A DNA stretch of 64,000 nt, from the NCBI RefSeq assembly GCF_902168135.1, contig NZ_CABHOL010000018.1, positions 53,128 through 117,127 of the forward strand, read 5' to 3'. Each line of letters opens with the position of its first letter. The first letter of the stretch is position 1. The position numbers and the translations under genes were made by a program. The DNA comes from an uncultured Fluviicola sp. GTDB lineage: Bacteria; Bacteroidota; Bacteroidia; Flavobacteriales_D; Crocinitomicaceae. Below are positions 61,266-64,000 of the stretch, piece by piece. A model generated the notes under the pieces. The model saw only the letters and a list, made by a program, of their open reading frames with translations. It searched no databases and was not told the origin of the DNA.

Positions 61266-62663
61266 ATGAGAATATACTACCTGCTTGTTTTTTTAATGCC
61301 GCTGCTTATAGCTCCGAATTCAGGAAAAGCTCAAATATCAGCCGGTTTGGATAGCGAGCTGCAGCATACGCTCGATAGTATGAAAACAGTTCTCGGTGCA
61401 AAATCGTTGAGTGCAGCCATCCAGGTTTCTGATGGTTCCGTCTGGGCTCATGCTGTCGGAACGTCTTCTGTTTCAGAAGACGTAACCTCCAATGACGCGT
61501 ATTTAATTGGAAGTGTCGCCAAAACCATCACTTCAGCCTGTATTTTGCAGTTGGCGGATGAGGGCACATTGAATCTGGATGACAGCCTGTACGAATGGCT
61601 ACCGACAATGCCATACATTGATACAACTATTACGATCCGGCAGTTGTTGAACCACACAAGCGGGCTTTATGACGTATTAAGTCACCCGCACCACCAGGAT
61701 TCGCTTTTAGCTGACATGTCGCGAATCTGGACACCTGAAGAGCTGATAGACCGGTTTATTTCACCACCGATTTTTCAACCCGGAGCTTCGTGGTCATACT
61801 GTAACACCAACTACTTCCTGTTGGGAATGATTATTCAGGAAGCAACCGGAAATCCGTTTTATACAGAACTACGCAACCGATTCTATGACCCTTTGGGATT
61901 AAGTACTTTTTTCATCCCTGCTTTTGAAACTGTCACAGCACCGATAGCGCACGCATGGCTGGATATTACCGGAGACGGAATTTTGGACGATGCTCATAAT
62001 TTCTACATGAGTTATCTTTCATTAAATTCCACAGCAGGAGCTGCAGGTGGCTACTTCTCTACTCCAACCGACTGTACCAAATGGATGCGAAAATACATGC
62101 GCGGGGATCTGCTGTCACCTTCCGTGATGGCAGAAGCGAAAACAACCATTACAGTGGGAGGCAATATTCAACAATACGGATTAGGCTTAATGCATAAAAC
62201 CAGCGGTTTCCTCGGTTATGAAGCCTACGGGCACGGTGGTGACCTGGTTTACCATGCTTCTTCCTGGTATTTTCCGGAATTCGATCAAAGTATCACCGTT
62301 TTCACCAACGACAACACTAAAAACTCCTGGACACTGCTGCCTGTGGTACGTGAGCTGCTGCGAACTTATGTAAATAATCAAACAGCTTCACTGGAGGAAA
62401 ACCAGATCAGCAATATCTCTGTAGGTCCGATACCTTTTACGGATCAAATAACCATTTCCTGGGATAACACCGATTCAGATGCAGTGACTCTGGAACTGGA
62501 AGATTCGTTCGGAAGAAAGATAGATCCTACCGTGATTTTGGTACAAAACGAATACCATTTCCAGGCACAAATTAAAGATCTTGAAAGACTTCCTGCCGGA
62601 GTTTATTTTGTGAAAATCACCGGAGAAAACGGTCGGACAAACACATTGAAAATATTGAAGTAA
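61266..62663 (+). CDS. Secreted serine hydrolase (beta-lactamase family) with T9SS sorting domain
   Basis: The 465-residue protein has a signal peptide ending near KAQ (residue 23), a class C beta-lactamase/penicillin-binding-like domain (about 30-375) and a C-terminal type IX secretion sorting domain (about 390-465; ISVGPIPFTDQITI and the final LPAGVYFVKITGENG). The active site shows S-x-x-K in GSVAKT (Ser83, Lys86), the Y-x-N motif as YCN (178-180) and an HGG motif. Such enzymes are mostly peptidases or esterases, not antibiotic resistance. It would be secreted to the cell surface by the type IX system; the substrate is unknown. Confidence 0.88.
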   Translation: MRIYYLLVFLMPLLIAPNSGKAQISAGLDSELQHTLDSMKTVLGAKSLSAAIQVSDGSVWAHAVGTSSVSEDVTSNDAYLIGSVAKTITSACILQLADEGTLNLDDSLYEWLPTMPYIDTTITIRQLLNHTSGLYDVLSHPHHQDSLLADMSRIWTPEELIDRFISPPIFQPGASWSYCNTNYFLLGMIIQEATGNPFYTELRNRFYDPLGLSTFFIPAFETVTAPIAHAWLDITGDGILDDAHNFYMSYLSLNSTAGAAGGYFSTPTDCTKWMRKYMRGDLLSPSVMAEAKTTITVGGNIQQYGLGLMHKTSGFLGYEAYGHGGDLVYHASSWYFPEFDQSITVFTNDNTKNSWTLLPVVRELLRTYVNNQTASLEENQISNISVGPIPFTDQITISWDNTDSDAVTLELEDSFGRKIDPTVILVQNEYHFQAQIKDLERLPAGVYFVKITGENGRTNTLKILK

Positions 62664-62880
62664 CTGGTTAGGAAGAAGATTCTATGCGTGTATTACACTT
62701 ATTTTCAATTGCGCAAAAAAAGAGATTCGGGCCCTTTGCGTCTTCGCTGACCGCATGTCGCCAAAGCTTTAGCGGCGGCACAAGCTTCTGCGCAAGCGTT
62801 GGCTTTGTGGCGGACGAACCTGGAAACAACGAATTGAAAAATAACCGGTAAAGCAATTAGAATACCCTTGATTTACGAAG

Positions 62881-62918
62881 AAAACGCCCTGCTTGAAAAA
62901 GTTCAGGGTGTTTTTCTT
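62881..62918 (+). terminator. Intrinsic terminator
   Basis: AAAACGCCCTG (62881-62891) pairs with CAGGGTGTTTT (62904-62914) around a 12-base loop, followed by TTTCTTT. It is 218 bases beyond the hydrolase gene and 118 before trmH and could end reading through from the former. Confidence 0.8.
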
Positions 62919-63023
62919 TGAATCGAATCCAACATAGCAACAAGGCAATATAGCCATATTGGAATGTTATGACATCCCGATATGTTCAAATTGCTAAATC
63001 GCATAGTTTCATTGTAAAATCAC

Positions 63024-63031
63024 TAGTTTTG
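63024..63031 (+). promoter_or_regulatory. -7 promoter element of trmH
   Basis: TAGTTTTG (63024-63031) matches TAnnTTTG exactly and ends four bases before the trmH ATG at 63036, predicting a leaderless transcript. No TTG at 19 bases. Confidence 0.45.
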
Positions 63032-63035
63032 CAGC

Positions 63036-63713
63036 ATGAAAAACGAATTGCTTCACGCATTTTACGAGTTGATCCCTGAAGTAAAAGGTCAGTTATTTGA
63101 AGAAATTGCATCCAAACGCACACGTTATCTAACCGTTCTTTTAGAAGAAATTTTCCAGGAACACAACGCCAGTGCGGTACTTAGAAGCTGCGACTGTTTC
63201 GGGATACAGGAATTGCATGTCGTTGAAAGCAAAAACCAGTACAAAGTACAGCGTGATATTGCCCGTGGTGCAGGAAGATGGGTCGACCTTTTCAATTATA
63301 ATGAAGGTCCTACTCCATTGCTGGATGCTGTTTCGAAATTGAAATCACAGGGATATAAGATCGCAGCCCTTACACCGGACGCAGAACTTTCCATTTTCGA
63401 TTTACCCCTTGATCAGCCGGTTGCTCTTTCCTTCGGAACGGAATGGGAGGGGATTTCAGATGAAATCCGTGAAATTGCCGATTACAAAGTCTCTATCCCA
63501 ATGGTTGGTTTCACAGAAAGTTTCAATGTCTCCGTTTCAGTGGCACTTACTTTACAGGCTTTGAGACAGCGATTGATCGAATCAGATATCAACTGGAAAC
63601 TAAATGAAGAAGATCAAACAGATATTAAATTGAAATGGTGTCAGCGCTATATGCGCAATGGAGATGTAGTCAGAAGAGAATTGGAAAAACGGCTTCAAAG
63701 TCCTAACAGCTAA
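63036..63713 (+). CDS. trmH: tRNA (guanosine-2'-O)-methyltransferase, SpoU family
   Basis: TrmH methylates the 2'-hydroxyl of G18 in tRNA. The 225-residue protein is a SPOUT (SpoU) enzyme with the N-terminal block NASAVLRSCDCFGIQELHVV and the knotted SAM site SFGTEWEGISDE, IPMVGFTESFNVSVSVAL. The C-terminal extension is as in TrmH. The start ATG is immediately after a promoter box. It is followed by repeat-rich sequence and then the THX gene. Confidence 0.9.
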   Translation: MKNELLHAFYELIPEVKGQLFEEIASKRTRYLTVLLEEIFQEHNASAVLRSCDCFGIQELHVVESKNQYKVQRDIARGAGRWVDLFNYNEGPTPLLDAVSKLKSQGYKIAALTPDAELSIFDLPLDQPVALSFGTEWEGISDEIREIADYKVSIPMVGFTESFNVSVSVALTLQALRQRLIESDINWKLNEEDQTDIKLKWCQRYMRNGDVVRRELEKRLQSPNS

Positions 63714-63805
63714 AGTGTTCAAAATATTCAATTATTCAAAGAGGCTTCTCAAAACAATTAGTTTGAACCGTTTAAACATTTTTGAACCTTTTAAACTTTT
63801 TATAT
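63714..63805. repeat. GTTCAAA-type inverted repeat
   Basis: Left arm GTGTTCAAAATATTCAATTATTC (63716-63738, written as pattern GTTCAAA repeats) and right arm with TTTGAACCGTTTAAACATTTTTGAACC (63761-63787, pattern TTTGAAC repeats) are partial reverse complements. It is the same family as 33536-33597 and 34783-34858. Confidence 0.45.
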
Positions 63806-63826
63806 CCTGTAAGTCAAAGAGAAAGT

Positions 63827-63834
63827 TATATTTG
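63827..63834 (+). promoter_or_regulatory. -7 promoter element of THX gene
   Basis: TATATTTG (63827-63834) matches TAnnTTTG exactly and lies 34 bases before the ATG of the THX gene. No TTG stands at 19 bases upstream. Confidence 0.5.
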
Positions 63835-63868
63835 TATGACTTTTCGAACTAAAAACAAATAAACTATT

Positions 63869-64000
63869 ATGGGAAAAGGTGATATCAAGACGGCAAAAGG
63901 AAAACGTGTAAACGGATCCTATGGTAATACCCGTAAAAGAAAAAAAGCAACTACAACGGCAAAACCTGCTGCTAAGAAATCTGCGGCAGCTGATAAGGCT
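63869..64000 (+). CDS. 30S ribosomal protein THX, partial
   Basis: The first 44 codons of a small basic protein run off the window. The start MGKGDIKTAKGKRVNGSYGNTR matches bacterial ribosomal protein THX, which sits in the head of the small subunit. The continuation is Lys- and Ala-rich, longer than the bare THX core, as is common in this group. It has an upstream -7 box. Confidence 0.85.
   Translation, partial: MGKGDIKTAKGKRVNGSYGNTRKRKKATTTAKPAAKKSAAADKA

Larger units (their letters stand above)
62664..63035. other. Gene-free region with GC-rich hairpins, repeat fragments and a terminator
   Basis: No gene is supported between the hydrolase and trmH. Around 62730-62750 is a fragment of the CTTTGCGTCTTCGC repeat. 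At about 62758-62820 lies GC-rich sequence with several imperfect copies of GCCAAAGC/GCTTTG-type units that can fold into a large hairpin. A terminator (62881-62918) and the trmH promoter box follow. Confidence 0.5.

Overview
The window looks like a piece of a Bacteroidota chromosome, most likely Flavobacteriia (order Flavobacteriales; a Fluviicola/Crocinitomicaceae-type genome is my guess, not something I can prove). The reasons are: promoters of the Bacteroidota form TTG-N19-TAnnTTTG in several places; the neighbourhood parA-parB-DUF5683-dapB-lepB-WbqC; a type IX secretion sorting domain on a secreted hydrolase; outer-membrane barrels of Bacteroidota families; a LuxC-type acyl-CoA reductase beside a ferredoxin; ribosomal protein THX; and a bifunctional HisB and HisIE.

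Layout. 1-7300: proC, a DbpA-like helicase, a thioesterase, then a four-gene membrane cassette (NodU-type carbamoyltransferase, membrane SGNH hydrolase, DUF5989 mini-protein, SxtJ) and a small monooxygenase-like protein. 7382-9217: one AT-rich NACHT NTPase gene, which looks like an inserted anti-phage gene. 9274-16484 (minus): the complete histidine operon hisG-hisDC-hisB-hisH-hisA-hisF-hisIE. It is headed by a short leader peptide with five consecutive His codons, an antiterminator segment and an intrinsic terminator, that is, a ribosome-mediated attenuator. hisD and hisC are fused in one reading frame. 16687-23843: lipoproteins, hemB, and an envelope operon ending in a large TerB/ABC2 transporter. 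23943-35911: fabG, a putative porin, rpsT behind two identical tRNA-Glu genes, proS, outer-membrane proteins, a LysM glucosaminidase and a LuxC-type reductase. 36014-43556: ferredoxin, a Pur-alpha-like protein, and the parAB-DUF5683-dapB-lepB-WbqC block. 43557-53300: an orphan promoter with a hairpin (small-RNA candidate), ilvE, recQ convergent with an XRE/S24 repressor, and an ABC ATPase/BrkB operon. 53488-64000: rlmI-MATE-fmt, hup, an AraC regulator with an outer-membrane barrel and a T9SS-sorted serine hydrolase, trmH, and the start of the THX gene.

Most of the window is core metabolism and envelope biology. The parts most worth a second look are the histidine attenuator (with a promoter so close that the leader mRNA may itself be leaderless), the HisD-HisC fusion, the NACHT gene, the carbamoyltransferase/SGNH/DUF5989/SxtJ cassette, the orphan promoter at 43643-43672, a repeated promoter arrangement (TAnnTTTG four bases before the start codon) suggesting leaderless mRNAs, the operator over the promoter of the S24-type repressor, and several families of intergenic inverted repeats.

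All calls come from reading the sequence and its translation. No database search, folding program or codon statistics were run, and residue positions are hand-counted.
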